Origin: Gloeomargarita sp. SKYG116
Lineage (GTDB): Bacteria > Cyanobacteriota > Cyanobacteriia > Gloeomargaritales > Gloeomargaritaceae
Direction of reading: 5' to 3'
Length of the DNA: 32,029 nt
NCBI GenBank assembly: GCA_025056115.1
Contig: JANWVM010000026.1
Span: 1-32,029, forward strand
Every line of letters starts with the position of its first letter. Position 1 is the stretch's first letter. The translations under genes were made by a program, and so were the position numbers. Below the pieces are notes generated by a model, which was given only the letters and a program-made list of their open reading frames with translations, had not been told where the DNA came from and did no database searches. Below, piece by piece: positions 24,843 to 32,029 of this stretch.

Positions 24843-24883
24843 GGGGGTTACACTAGAAAAGCTGACCCATAGGAGTAGCCCCC
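24843..24883 (+). promoter_or_regulatory. Predicted hairpin abutting the lysA start codon
   Basis: GGGGGTTAC (24843-24851) can pair with GTAGCCCCC (24875-24883) over nine positions with one G-T wobble, leaving a 23-base loop. The 3' arm ends on the base just before the lysA ATG, and the AGGAG site (24871-24875) lies at the loop/stem edge. Folding could hinder lysA initiation, or, less likely, serve as a terminator for lrtA, since no T-run follows. Confidence 0.5.
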
Positions 24884-26251
24884 ATGCAGCCATTGGCACC
24901 TAACCAGCAACTTCTCCCCCTCACCGCCTGCGTTAATGAACGGGGGCACCTGGTCATTGGCGGCTGTGACGTGGTGGAATTGGTGGCCCAATGGGGTTCG
25001 CCGCTCTACATCGTAGATGAAGTCACCCTGCGCACGGCTTGTCGTTACTATCGCGAGGGGTTTAAGCGTTTCTACCCAGGGCCAAGTCAGCCAATCTATG
25101 CCGCCAAAGCCTGGTGTTGCCTGGGCATCTTGGCGATGGTGGTCAGTGAGGGGTTGGGGCTGGATGTGGTCTCTGGGGGGGAATTGACAACAGCCATCCG
25201 GTTGGGCGTTCCCCCGGAGCGGGTGTATCTCCACGGCAATAACAAGTCGCAGGCGGAACTCACACTGGCTCTGGACTACGGCTGCCGGATAGTTGTGGAC
25301 AATTGGCATGAACTCAAAACCCTGGCGCAACTTGCCCAAGAACGGGGGCGCCGTGTGCCGATCTTGATCCGCCTGACGCCGGGAATTGAGTGTCATACCC
25401 ACGAGTACATTCGCACAGGGCATCTGGACAGCAAATTTGGATTTGATCCGAGTCAATGGCCAGCGCTGGTGGACTGGTTGCTAGGGCAATCCTATCTGGA
25501 GTGTATCGGCCTGCATGCCCACATCGGTTCCCAGATTTTTGCCCTGGACCCCCATCGGGACTTGACCGAGGTACTAGTGGATTACTACGCCCAGGGGTTG
25601 CAGGCGGGTTTGCCGTTGCAGGCAGTGAATGTGGGCGGCGGCCTGGGGATTCGCTACGTGGAGACCGACCAACCGCCAGCCATTGCCGATTGGGTGCGAG
25701 TAGTTAGCGAGGGTGTAACCCAACATTGTCAAGCGCGGGGGGTGCCGTTGCCGCTGTTGATCAGTGAACCCGGGCGTTCGATTGTAGGACCAGCCGGTGT
25801 CACCGCCTACACGCTGGGAGGGCGCAAGGAAATTCCTGGCGGGCGGACCTATATCAGTGTGGATGGCGGCATGTCGGATAATCCTCGTCCCATTACGTAC
25901 CAAGCTCGTTATCAAGCGCTAGTGGCCAACCGGTGCCTCGACCCCATTGCGGAAACAGTGACGGTGGCTGGCAAGCACTGTGAGTCGGGCGATATTCTGA
26001 TTCGGGACATCTCCATGCCCTTGACCCAACCGGGGGATGTACTGGTGGTGCTGGCAACCGGCGCGTACAACGCCAGCATGGCCTCCAACTACAACCGCAT
26101 GCCCCGGCCAGCAGCAGTAGTGGTGCGTGACGGCGATGCGGAGTTATTGGTCAGACGAGAAACTTGGGAGGATTTATTGCGCCACGATTGCTTGCCCCTG
26201 CGATTGGAATTGGCAGAGTCATGCGACGGTGGGCGGGGGTGGGGGGACTAG
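24884..26251 (+). CDS. lysA: Diaminopimelate decarboxylase LysA
   Basis: PLP enzyme of fold type III that decarboxylates meso-diaminopimelate to L-lysine, the last step of the pathway. 455 residues. The PLP lysine is Lys75 in YAAKAW. Other family motifs: LDVVSGGEL, HGNNKS, HEYIRTGHLDSKFGF, GLHAHIGSQIF, NVGGGLGIRY, EPGRSIVGPAG, and the second-subunit Cys in GKHCESGDILI, followed by ATGAYNASMASNYNRMPRPA (in part TGAYNASMASNYN). A Shine-Dalgarno AGGAG lies eight bases ahead within a possible hairpin. Its last 31 bases overlap the start of the DUF2459 gene. Confidence 0.97.
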   Translation: MQPLAPNQQLLPLTACVNERGHLVIGGCDVVELVAQWGSPLYIVDEVTLRTACRYYREGFKRFYPGPSQPIYAAKAWCCLGILAMVVSEGLGLDVVSGGELTTAIRLGVPPERVYLHGNNKSQAELTLALDYGCRIVVDNWHELKTLAQLAQERGRRVPILIRLTPGIECHTHEYIRTGHLDSKFGFDPSQWPALVDWLLGQSYLECIGLHAHIGSQIFALDPHRDLTEVLVDYYAQGLQAGLPLQAVNVGGGLGIRYVETDQPPAIADWVRVVSEGVTQHCQARGVPLPLLISEPGRSIVGPAGVTAYTLGGRKEIPGGRTYISVDGGMSDNPRPITYQARYQALVANRCLDPIAETVTVAGKHCESGDILIRDISMPLTQPGDVLVVLATGAYNASMASNYNRMPRPAAVVVRDGDAELLVRRETWEDLLRHDCLPLRLELAESCDGGRGWGD

Positions 26252-26874
26252 CAGCCTTGCTGGGATTGGGGTTGGGGTCGTTAGTGCCACGGCGCTGGCC
26301 TGTCTCTCGGGATGTTGCTTGCCCGATTGCGGTCTATCTGGTGGGGGGCGTGATTCACAGCGACTTGATTCTACCCCGCCGGAACACTCATTTTGACTGG
26401 AGTCAGGTCTTACCCCTCCCCTCTGAACCAACCTATCTCAGCTTTGGGTTTGGCGAGCAGAAGTTTTATATGGATGCACCTGGCCCCCTGTGGCAGCGCT
26501 GGCCGGACGGGTTGCGGGCGTTACTGTGGGCTAATCCGGCTATTGTTTACGTGAATCCTGTATCCCATCCGCCCTCCCAAGCCCAGTGTATTGGCCTACA
26601 ACCGGAGCAGTACCAACGACTGGTGCAGTACATTCACAGCTCCTTCCGGCGGGACAGTCAGGGACGAGTGATCTCCCTGGGGCGCGGCTATCAACCAACG
26701 GGTCAGTTTTTCCAAGCCGAGGCGACCTATTCCCTCCTATTCACCTGCAATCACTGGACAGCCGAGGGCTTGGACCAAGTGGGTGTACCTATGCCTTGGC
26801 TGCCTCTGTTCACGGCCAGTTTACTGTGGCACAGTCGCAACGGTTGTCCTTGCCCTCACACCACTAGTTCCTGA
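26221..26874 (+). CDS. DUF2459-like exported/membrane-anchored protein
   Basis: 217 residues from ATG 26221, inside the end of lysA. An N-terminal hydrophobic segment (WAGVGGLAALLGLGLGSLV) is a signal anchor. The remainder has the order of motifs I associate with DUF2459 (TIGR02117-like): VYLVGGVIHSDLILP, LSFGFGEQKFYMD, and near the end CNHWTAEGLDQVGVPMPWL. The family is thought to be periplasmic and has no proven activity. It ends with a Cys/His-rich tail. The 31-base overlap with lysA suggests coupling, and its 3' end overlaps pntA by 19 bases. Confidence 0.7.
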   Translation: MRRWAGVGGLAALLGLGLGSLVPRRWPVSRDVACPIAVYLVGGVIHSDLILPRRNTHFDWSQVLPLPSEPTYLSFGFGEQKFYMDAPGPLWQRWPDGLRALLWANPAIVYVNPVSHPPSQAQCIGLQPEQYQRLVQYIHSSFRRDSQGRVISLGRGYQPTGQFFQAEATYSLLFTCNHWTAEGLDQVGVPMPWLPLFTASLLWHSRNGCPCPHTTSS

Positions 26875-28001
26875 GCTAGAGCGTCCTTCACCCGTTGTGA
26901 GCGAATCTCACCCGCGTGGGTAATGCAGGCCGCTTGGATAATCTCATCGTTGAAGTCCAGATGCACCTGCCGGTCGCGGATGAATAAACTCAACAGGCTG
27001 AACAGATTTTTGCTGTACATCTGGCTGGCATGCACTGGCATTGTCGCCGGGAGATTGGTCGGTCCCATAATCAGCACGCCATGTTTAACCACCTGCCGGC
27101 CAGGTTCGGTGAGGGCGCAATTCCCCCCCTGCGGCGCCGCCAAGTCAACAATCACACTGCCAGGTTGCATCTGGGCTACCATGGCCTCCGTCACCAACAA
27201 GGGCGCCCGTTTCCCCGGCACTTGCGCCGTTGTAATCACCACATCCGCCCGGGCGACATGGTCGCTGATGAGCTGGCGCGATTTTTCCTTGCTGGCCTCA
27301 GAAACGTCCCGAGCATAACCGCCGCCGCCCTCTACCGCTTCCTCGAGAGCCACCTCTACAAACTTAGCCCCCAGACTTTGTACCTCCTCCTTCACCTGGG
27401 GACGAATATCAAACGCCTCCACGACGGCTCCCAAGCGCCGGGCTGTGGCAATCGCCTGCAAACCAGCGACCCCAGCGCCAATGATAAACACCCTCGCTGG
27501 CGGTATGGTTCCGGCTGCCGTGGTCAACATCGGAAAGAACTTAGGCAAGTGGGTTGCCGCCAGCACCACCGCCCTGTAACCAGCCACCGACGCCTGGGAT
27601 GACAACGCATCCATACTCTGAGCACGGGAGATGCGAGGAATCATCTCTACACTGAAGGTGGTCACCCCTTGCTTAGCTAAATCCTTCACCAGCAGCGGTC
27701 GTCCTAAGGGGTCCACAAAACAGACCAGCACGGTTCCCGGTCGCAGCAAACGCACTTCGCTGTCCTGGGGAGGCGCCACCTTCAAGACCACATCCGCCTC
27801 AGCCAGCAACGCTTCCCGGTCAGGGAATACCTCTGCTCCCGCAGCTACATAAGCCTCATCGGGAAAATAAGCAGCAACCCCGGCCCCTGGTTCAATCGCT
27901 ACCGCTAACCCCTGTTGCACCAACCGTCTAACAGTCTCCGGCACCAGCGCTACCCGCGTTTCCCCTGCCTCGCGCTCTTTGAGAACTGCCACCCGCATCA
28001 T
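26856..28001 (-). CDS. pntA: NAD(P) transhydrogenase subunit alpha, part 1 (PntA)
   Basis: NAD-binding domain I subunit of the proton-pumping transhydrogenase, which exchanges hydride between NADH and NADP+. 382 residues from ATG 28001, six bases after a GAGG; the next codon is also ATG. Motifs are KEREAGETRVALVPETV at the N-terminus, MDALSSQASVAGYRAV and the Rossmann FIIGAGVAGLQAIATARRLG. The mobile-loop segment contains GGYARDVSEA and is followed by DVVITTAQVPGKRAP and GPTNLPATMPVHAS. It lacks the C-terminal membrane part, as in cyanobacteria, where alpha is split; the second alpha piece and pntB are not downstream within this window. Confidence 0.96.
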   Translation of the reverse strand: MMRVAVLKEREAGETRVALVPETVRRLVQQGLAVAIEPGAGVAAYFPDEAYVAAGAEVFPDREALLAEADVVLKVAPPQDSEVRLLRPGTVLVCFVDPLGRPLLVKDLAKQGVTTFSVEMIPRISRAQSMDALSSQASVAGYRAVVLAATHLPKFFPMLTTAAGTIPPARVFIIGAGVAGLQAIATARRLGAVVEAFDIRPQVKEEVQSLGAKFVEVALEEAVEGGGGYARDVSEASKEKSRQLISDHVARADVVITTAQVPGKRAPLLVTEAMVAQMQPGSVIVDLAAPQGGNCALTEPGRQVVKHGVLIMGPTNLPATMPVHASQMYSKNLFSLLSLFIRDRQVHLDFNDEIIQAACITHAGEIRSQRVKDALAQELVV

Positions 28002-28357
28002 CCCTGACCTCAACGGCAAACCAACAGTTCATCGGTTAGATACTTCAATGTGGCACGAGCAACGACCTACCCACCCTGAAAATGCAGAAAATTTTCAGAA
28101 TTCGTCCGGCTGGCTTCTCTATGTACTTATTATGTATTTATATCCCTGCCTAGCACAAGGGTTATTCCAACTGGTCGGGAATTGCCAAGAACCCAGAGAT
28201 GATACAGCACTAGAAGCAGGGCACGCCCCTCCGTCGTTTGGGCAAGTGGTTATACGGCGGCGGGTTACCAGGTCTAGCTTCGTACTAACTTTCCAAACCC
28301 TCCGCATCGCCCGCCTCGCTATACAATGCCATCTGGTATCGTTACGAACTGTTTCCT
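28002..28357. other. Divergent intergenic region pntA/dnaE (356 bp)
   Basis: No gene is recognised. It must hold promoters for pntA (minus) and dnaE (plus). TATACAAT (28320-28327) about 30 bases before the dnaE ATG is a fair -10 without an obvious -35. An 8-bp inverted repeat lies at 28076-28098 on the pntA side. The remainder shows no structure that I can interpret. Confidence 0.5.
28076..28098. repeat. Inverted repeat CTGAAAAT/ATTTTCAG upstream of pntA
   Basis: Perfect 8-bp arms at 28076-28083 and 28091-28098 around a 7-base centre, with its middle about 85 bases before the pntA start. It could be an operator or a leader hairpin. Confidence 0.5.
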
Positions 28358-30940
28358 ATGTCCTTTGTGCCCCTGCACGTCCACACTGAGTACAGCCTGC
28401 TCGACGGCGCTAGTCAAATTCCCCAGTTGGTTGAACAGGCCGTCGCCCTGAACATGCCTGCCATTGCCGTCACTGACCACGGGGTAATGTACGGCGCTAT
28501 CGAACTGATCAAACAATGTCGAGAACGGGGCATTAAACCCATCGTTGGCAACGAAATGTACATTATCAATGGGGACATCACCAAACAGGAACGCAGCCCC
28601 CGTTATCACCTTGTCGTTCTGGCCAAAAACACCCAGGGTTACAAAAATCTGGTTAAATTAACGACGATTTCCCACCTGCAAGGCATCCAGGGCAAAGGCA
28701 TTTTTTCCCGCCCCTGCATCAATAAAGAATTGCTGCGCACCTACCGCGAGGGCTTGATTGTTACCAGTGCTTGCTTAGGCGGTGAAATCCCTCAAAAAAT
28801 CCTCCAAGGTCAGTCTCAAGAAGCGCGGCAAATTGCAGCCTGGTACCAGCAAACGTTTGGGGATGATTTTTATCTGGAAATCCAAGACCACGGCTATCCA
28901 GAAGACCGGATTGTCAATGTGGAAATTATCCGCATCGCTCAAGAGCTAGGAATTAAATACATTGCCACCAATGACTCCCACTACATTTCCTGTTACGATG
29001 TAGAAGCCCATGATGCCCTGTTGTGTATTCAGACTGGCAAATTGATTACCGATACCAAGCGCCTGCGCTACAGCGGTACGGAATACCTGAAGTCTGCCCA
29101 AGAAATGGCGCAACTATTTCGGGATCACCTGGACGATGACATCATCCAAACTGCCCTCAAAACCACCCTGGAAATTGCCCAAAAAATCGAACCTTATCAC
29201 ATCTTGGGAGAACCCCGCCTACCAGAATATACTGTGCCGGTTGGGCATACGGTAGATACCTATCTTGAACAATTGGCTTGGCAAGGTTTGTCGGAGCGGT
29301 TGGGTGTCAAACGAGATCAGATTCCAGCCGAGTATAAAGACCGGTTGGTTTATGAATTAAAAATCATCCAACAACGAGGCTTTTCCGGTTATTTTTTGGT
29401 GGTGTGGGATTACATTAAATATGCCCGAGACCATGGCATTCCAGTTGGGCCAGGCCGGGGGTCAGCAGCCGGTTCCCTAGTGGCCTATGCCCTGAAAATT
29501 ACCAACATTGACCCGGTGCATCATGGCCTGCTGTTTGAGCGCTTTTTGAACCCGGAGCGCAAATCCATGCCCGATATTGACACTGACTTTTGCATTGATA
29601 ATCGCGACCGCCTGATTGAATACGTCACCCAGCACTATGGCAACGACCGGGTCGCCCAGATCATTACTTTTAACCGCATGACCTCTAAAGCTGTTCTGAA
29701 AGATGTCGCCCGCGTGCTTGAAGGAATTAGTCACCGTGAAGCCGACCAAATGGCCAAGCAAATTCCTGTATTTCGCGGCAAACCAACCCCCCTGCGGGAA
29801 ATGATTGGCGAGGATACCCCTTCACCCGAATTCAAAGCTCGCTATGAACAAGAAGAAAAAGTCCGCCATTGGTTAGATTTAGCCATGCGGATTGAAGGAG
29901 TTAACAAGACATTTGGAGTTCATGCTGCCGGTGTCGTGATTGCGCCGCAACCTCTCGATGAGTTAGTGCCTTTGCAACGTAATAATGATGGTACTATCAT
30001 CACGCAATACCCCATGGAAGATATTGAGTCCCTGGGGTTGCTCAAAATGGACTTTCTAGGGTTGCGCAACTTGACCCTAATTCGCCAGGCAGTAGAACTC
30101 ATTGAAAAAAACCATCACACTCGCATTGACCTAGACCATTTGCCTTTGGATGACCCCAAGACCTATGCGCTATTAGAAAGAGGAGAGGTTGAGGGAATTT
30201 TCCAACTGGAATCAGCAGGAATGCGGCAAATTGTGCGAGACTTGAAGCCCTCGAGCATTGAAGATATTTCGTCCATTTTGGCCCTCTATCGTCCGGGTCC
30301 TTTAGATGCTGGTTTAATCCCCAAATTTATTGACCGTAAACATGGCCGTGAGAAAATTGAATACGCCCACCCCATGCTCGAACCAATTCTACGGGAGACC
30401 TATGGGTTGATTATTTACCAGGAACAGATCATGAAAATTGCCCAGGACATGGCCGGTTATTCCTTGGGTCAAGCGGATTTGCTGCGGCGGGCCATGGGCA
30501 AAAAGAAACCCGAAGAAATGGAAAAGCAACGACAGGTTTTCTTGGAAGGGGCAGCCAAAAATGGTATTCCCAAAGAAATTGCTGTGGAACTGTTTGAACA
30601 AATGGTCCTGTTTGCGGAATACTGCCTCACCTATGAAACTGAGGTATTGACAGTGGAATACGGCCCTTTGCCTATCGGCTACATCGTGGAACACCGCTTG
30701 GCATGTACCGTGTACAGTGTCAATGACCAGGGCGAACTTTATACCCAACCCATTGCCCAGTGGCATGACCGGGGTGAACACATAGTCTATGAATACGAAC
30801 TTGATGACGGTACCATAATCCGCGCTACTCCCGACCACGAGTTCATGACCACCGACGGCCAGATGCGACCCATAGATGACATCTTTACCCAAGGACTAGA
30901 GTTGCTGTCAGTGCCAGTTGTCTCCCTAGCGCGAGTTTAG
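28358..30940 (+). CDS. dnaE: DNA polymerase III alpha, N-terminal half fused to split-intein N-fragment (DnaE-N)
   Basis: 860 residues. Residues 1-755 are the first part of the replicative polymerase: PHP domain ([16 protein letters not shown]), ATNDSHY, the palm with [15 protein letters not shown] and PDIDTDFC (catalytic Asp406 and Asp408), and [12 protein letters not shown]. At residue 756 (codon 30623-30625) the protein changes to an intein N-fragment of 105 residues: junction [17 protein letters not shown], then [12 protein letters not shown] and block [11 protein letters not shown]. The gene stops there. The second polymerase half with the intein C-fragment must be encoded elsewhere, and trans-splicing should rebuild full-length DnaE, as known for cyanobacteria. 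Confidence 0.97.
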   Translation: MSFVPLHVHTEYSLLDGASQIPQLVEQAVALNMPAIAVTDHGVMYGAIELIKQCRERGIKPIVGNEMYIINGDITKQERSPRYHLVVLAKNTQGYKNLVKLTTISHLQGIQGKGIFSRPCINKELLRTYREGLIVTSACLGGEIPQKILQGQSQEARQIAAWYQQTFGDDFYLEIQDHGYPEDRIVNVEIIRIAQELGIKYIATNDSHYISCYDVEAHDALLCIQTGKLITDTKRLRYSGTEYLKSAQEMAQLFRDHLDDDIIQTALKTTLEIAQKIEPYHILGEPRLPEYTVPVGHTVDTYLEQLAWQGLSERLGVKRDQIPAEYKDRLVYELKIIQQRGFSGYFLVVWDYIKYARDHGIPVGPGRGSAAGSLVAYALKITNIDPVHHGLLFERFLNPERKSMPDIDTDFCIDNRDRLIEYVTQHYGNDRVAQIITFNRMTSKAVLKDVARVLEGISHREADQMAKQIPVFRGKPTPLREMIGEDTPSPEFKARYEQEEKVRHWLDLAMRIEGVNKTFGVHAAGVVIAPQPLDELVPLQRNNDGTIITQYPMEDIESLGLLKMDFLGLRNLTLIRQAVELIEKNHHTRIDLDHLPLDDPKTYALLERGEVEGIFQLESAGMRQIVRDLKPSSIEDISSILALYRPGPLDAGLIPKFIDRKHGREKIEYAHPMLEPILRETYGLIIYQEQIMKIAQDMAGYSLGQADLLRRAMGKKKPEEMEKQRQVFLEGAAKNGIPKEIAVELFEQMVLFAEYCLTYETEVLTVEYGPLPIGYIVEHRLACTVYSVNDQGELYTQPIAQWHDRGEHIVYEYELDDGTIIRATPDHEFMTTDGQMRPIDDIFTQGLELLSVPVVSLARV
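30623..30937 (+). other. Split DnaE intein N-fragment coding segment
   Basis: Encodes residues 756-860 of DnaE-N, a Hint-fold trans-splicing fragment. The nucleophile is Cys1 (CLTYETE), with block B Thr69 and His72 (intein numbering, in RATPDHEF). It resembles the Npu/Ssp DnaE fragments (about 102-123 residues) in length and sequence, but its C-terminal tail [12 protein letters not shown] is its own. The extein residues AEY before the cut match the usual DnaE junction. Confidence 0.95.
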
Positions 30941-31123
30941 CTTTTTGCAACTTTTATGCAACACTTGAACCGGTAAAGCCTGCCTCCGAAGATAAAAAGA
31001 GCCAGAGCAGACCGCCCCGGCTGACCTGTGTATCCATCTGAGAGAGGAGAACTCGAGAATTAACATAGCACTTGTTGAAAATATTTGTCAAGAAGTGAGG
31101 CAAGGGAACCCAGCGTGGAGCAA

Positions 31124-31150
31124 TTGCATCGGGAGAGGATGGACTACAAT
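31124..31150 (+). promoter_or_regulatory. Candidate promoter of the secreted protein gene (TTGCAT / TACAAT)
   Basis: TTGCAT (31124-31129) and TACAAT (31145-31150) are 15 bases apart, slightly short, ending about 20 bases before the ATG at 31171. An AGGAG site sits eight bases before that ATG, giving a very short leader. Confidence 0.4.
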
Positions 31151-31170
31151 CAAGCCACAGGAGCCAGACG

Positions 31171-32029
31171 ATGAAGCGGATGCAGCGGGTTATTGTGACC
31201 GGGTTAGTGAGTTTAGGGTTGATGGGTGGAATCCTAGCGCCAGCAGTTTTTGTGCCGGCAGTTGTCGCGCAGCAGGTGACCGACCCCAATCCTGAGCCGG
31301 ACAGTCGGCAGGTGCCCCCCGATACATCCATTTCCGGTGTGTTTAGCGGCGGGCCAGTGAATCCCAATTCGGTACGGATTTTTGTGAATGACCGGGACGT
31401 GACCGCCCAAAGTACCATTACGCGCATGTTTTTCAGTTACCGGCCTCCCAGCCCTCTACCGCCAGGGCGCAACACAGTGCGGGTAACCTATGCAGGCATG
31501 GATGGGATACCGCGTACCGTGCAATGGTCGTTCCGGGTGCAACAACCCCAGGCGCAGGTGCAAATCAGGGCAGTCAGTCACAATGCCGATAGCCAACCCT
31601 TGGGGCCGGGAAGTACATTTTTAGCCACGATTAACGGCACGCCTCGTTCCCAGGCAACCATCTGGCTGATTCGCGAAGGACGGGCGCCGGAAGCCTTGAG
31701 CACTCAGGAAGTGTCGCCAGGCGTGTATGTGGCTACGAAAACCGTGCAGCCGGGGGATGTGTTTCGCAATGGCGTGGTGGTGGCCCGGTTACAACGGGAT
31801 GGGCAGGTGGTGCATGCGGCAGCCCCTCAGCCAGTCGAGTTCATTGCCACAGCGACGACAACGCCGGTGCCCCCGATTAACCCAGCGCCGTTGCCGGGAC
31901 CGAGCAATCCATCTGTCATTCCTTTGCAACCGCGATTCATTAGTCACCAGGACGGCGATGAAATTCGCACTCGCGGCTTCACGTTAGTCGGGCAAACCCG
32001 TCCCCAGGCAGTGGTGCAAATCCGGGTGA
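31171..32029 (+). CDS. Secreted beta-rich (Ig-like repeat) protein, 5' part
   Basis: Open from ATG 31171 to the window end (286 codons), so truncated. An N-terminal signal peptide (MKRMQRVIVTGLVSLGLMGG, likely cleaved after AVVAQ) precedes a Pro/Val/Thr-rich, cysteine-poor region that reads as beta-sandwich repeats. VRIFVNDRDVTAQSTITRMF and PPGRNTVRVTYAGMDG (residues about 70-110) resemble Ig-like or TIG domains. A Pro-rich linker (TTTPVPPINPAPLPGPSNPS) follows, and a second repeat begins (FISHQDGDEIRTRGFTLVGQ). It is probably periplasmic or surface-exposed; function unknown. Confidence 0.75.
   Translation, partial: MKRMQRVIVTGLVSLGLMGGILAPAVFVPAVVAQQVTDPNPEPDSRQVPPDTSISGVFSGGPVNPNSVRIFVNDRDVTAQSTITRMFFSYRPPSPLPPGRNTVRVTYAGMDGIPRTVQWSFRVQQPQAQVQIRAVSHNADSQPLGPGSTFLATINGTPRSQATIWLIREGRAPEALSTQEVSPGVYVATKTVQPGDVFRNGVVVARLQRDGQVVHAAAPQPVEFIATATTTPVPPINPAPLPGPSNPSVIPLQPRFISHQDGDEIRTRGFTLVGQTRPQAVVQIRV

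Noticed and set aside
30954-31427. 157-codon minus-strand frame between dnaE and the secreted protein gene
   Set aside because: About half of it is antisense to the start of the secreted protein gene, which has a signal peptide, promoter and AGGAG site; the translated product has no recognisable features.
1-32029. Search for CRISPR arrays, transposases, integrases, phage genes and HIP1 octamers
   Set aside because: None were noticed by eye; there is no evidence for a mobile element or defence island in this window.

Overview
The window comes from a cyanobacterium. Several genes are essentially limited to cyanobacteria or chloroplasts: the first half of DNA polymerase III alpha ending in a split-intein N-fragment, a catalytically dead ClpR beside ClpP3, NdhB, a GUN4-domain protein, LrtA-type long hibernation factor, and small DUF3143 and DUF5340-like proteins. 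Base composition looks mid-GC (roughly 50-55% by eye). I saw no GCGATCGC (HIP1) octamer, which many cyanobacteria carry in large numbers. I cannot name the genus. There are no CRISPR arrays, rRNA genes, insertion sequences or prophage genes: this is mostly ordinary chromosomal housekeeping sequence.

Layout. 1-918: 3' part of malQ (GH77), then an intact Uma2-type nuclease gene. 1634-3980 (minus): a tight radC - glycosyltransferase - hisH run. 4022-6021: a helix-turn-helix protein with a long acidic linker, convergent with a zinc-ribbon/one-TM/7-bladed WD40 protein; the stop codons overlap. 6157-7548: ffh. 7629-9023 (minus): pdxJ followed by a second Uma2 gene broken by a 7-bp tandem duplication. 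9025-11588 (plus): orphan DppC-like permease, GUN4 protein and DUF4350 protein. 11946-14091: SLH/glycine-zipper surface protein convergent with a methyltransferase. 14182-14653: rsfS and tRNA-Ser(UGA). 14659-17714 (minus): pstS-pstC-pstA, with three tandem Pho-box repeats upstream and no pstB after pstA. 18045-20240: DUF5340-like, DUF3143, ndhB. 20219-21338 (minus): RRM protein - 46-residue basic protein - NlpC/P60. 21502-23891 (plus): DciA-like protein, clpR, clpP3, J-domain/TPR protein. 24231-26874 (plus): lrtA/hpf, lysA, DUF2459 protein. 26856-28001 (minus): pntA (part 1). 28358-30940: dnaE-N with split intein. 31171-end: start of a secreted Ig-like repeat protein.

Functional threads. Protein synthesis and quality control are well represented (SRP54, RsfS, LrtA, ClpR/ClpP3, J-protein, tRNA-Ser). 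So are phosphate uptake (Pst) and membrane bioenergetics (NdhB, transhydrogenase alpha). Genes are packed closely. Four convergent pairs overlap at their 3' ends, and one divergent pair (pdxJ/permease) may have start codons one base apart.

The items most worth a second look are the split intein junction, the precisely reversible 7-bp duplication in the second Uma2 gene, the three-repeat Pho box with a pst operon that lacks pstB, a hairpin that abuts the lysA start codon, and the unrecognised 46-residue basic gene between the RRM and NlpC/P60 genes. I found no clearly new multi-gene system.
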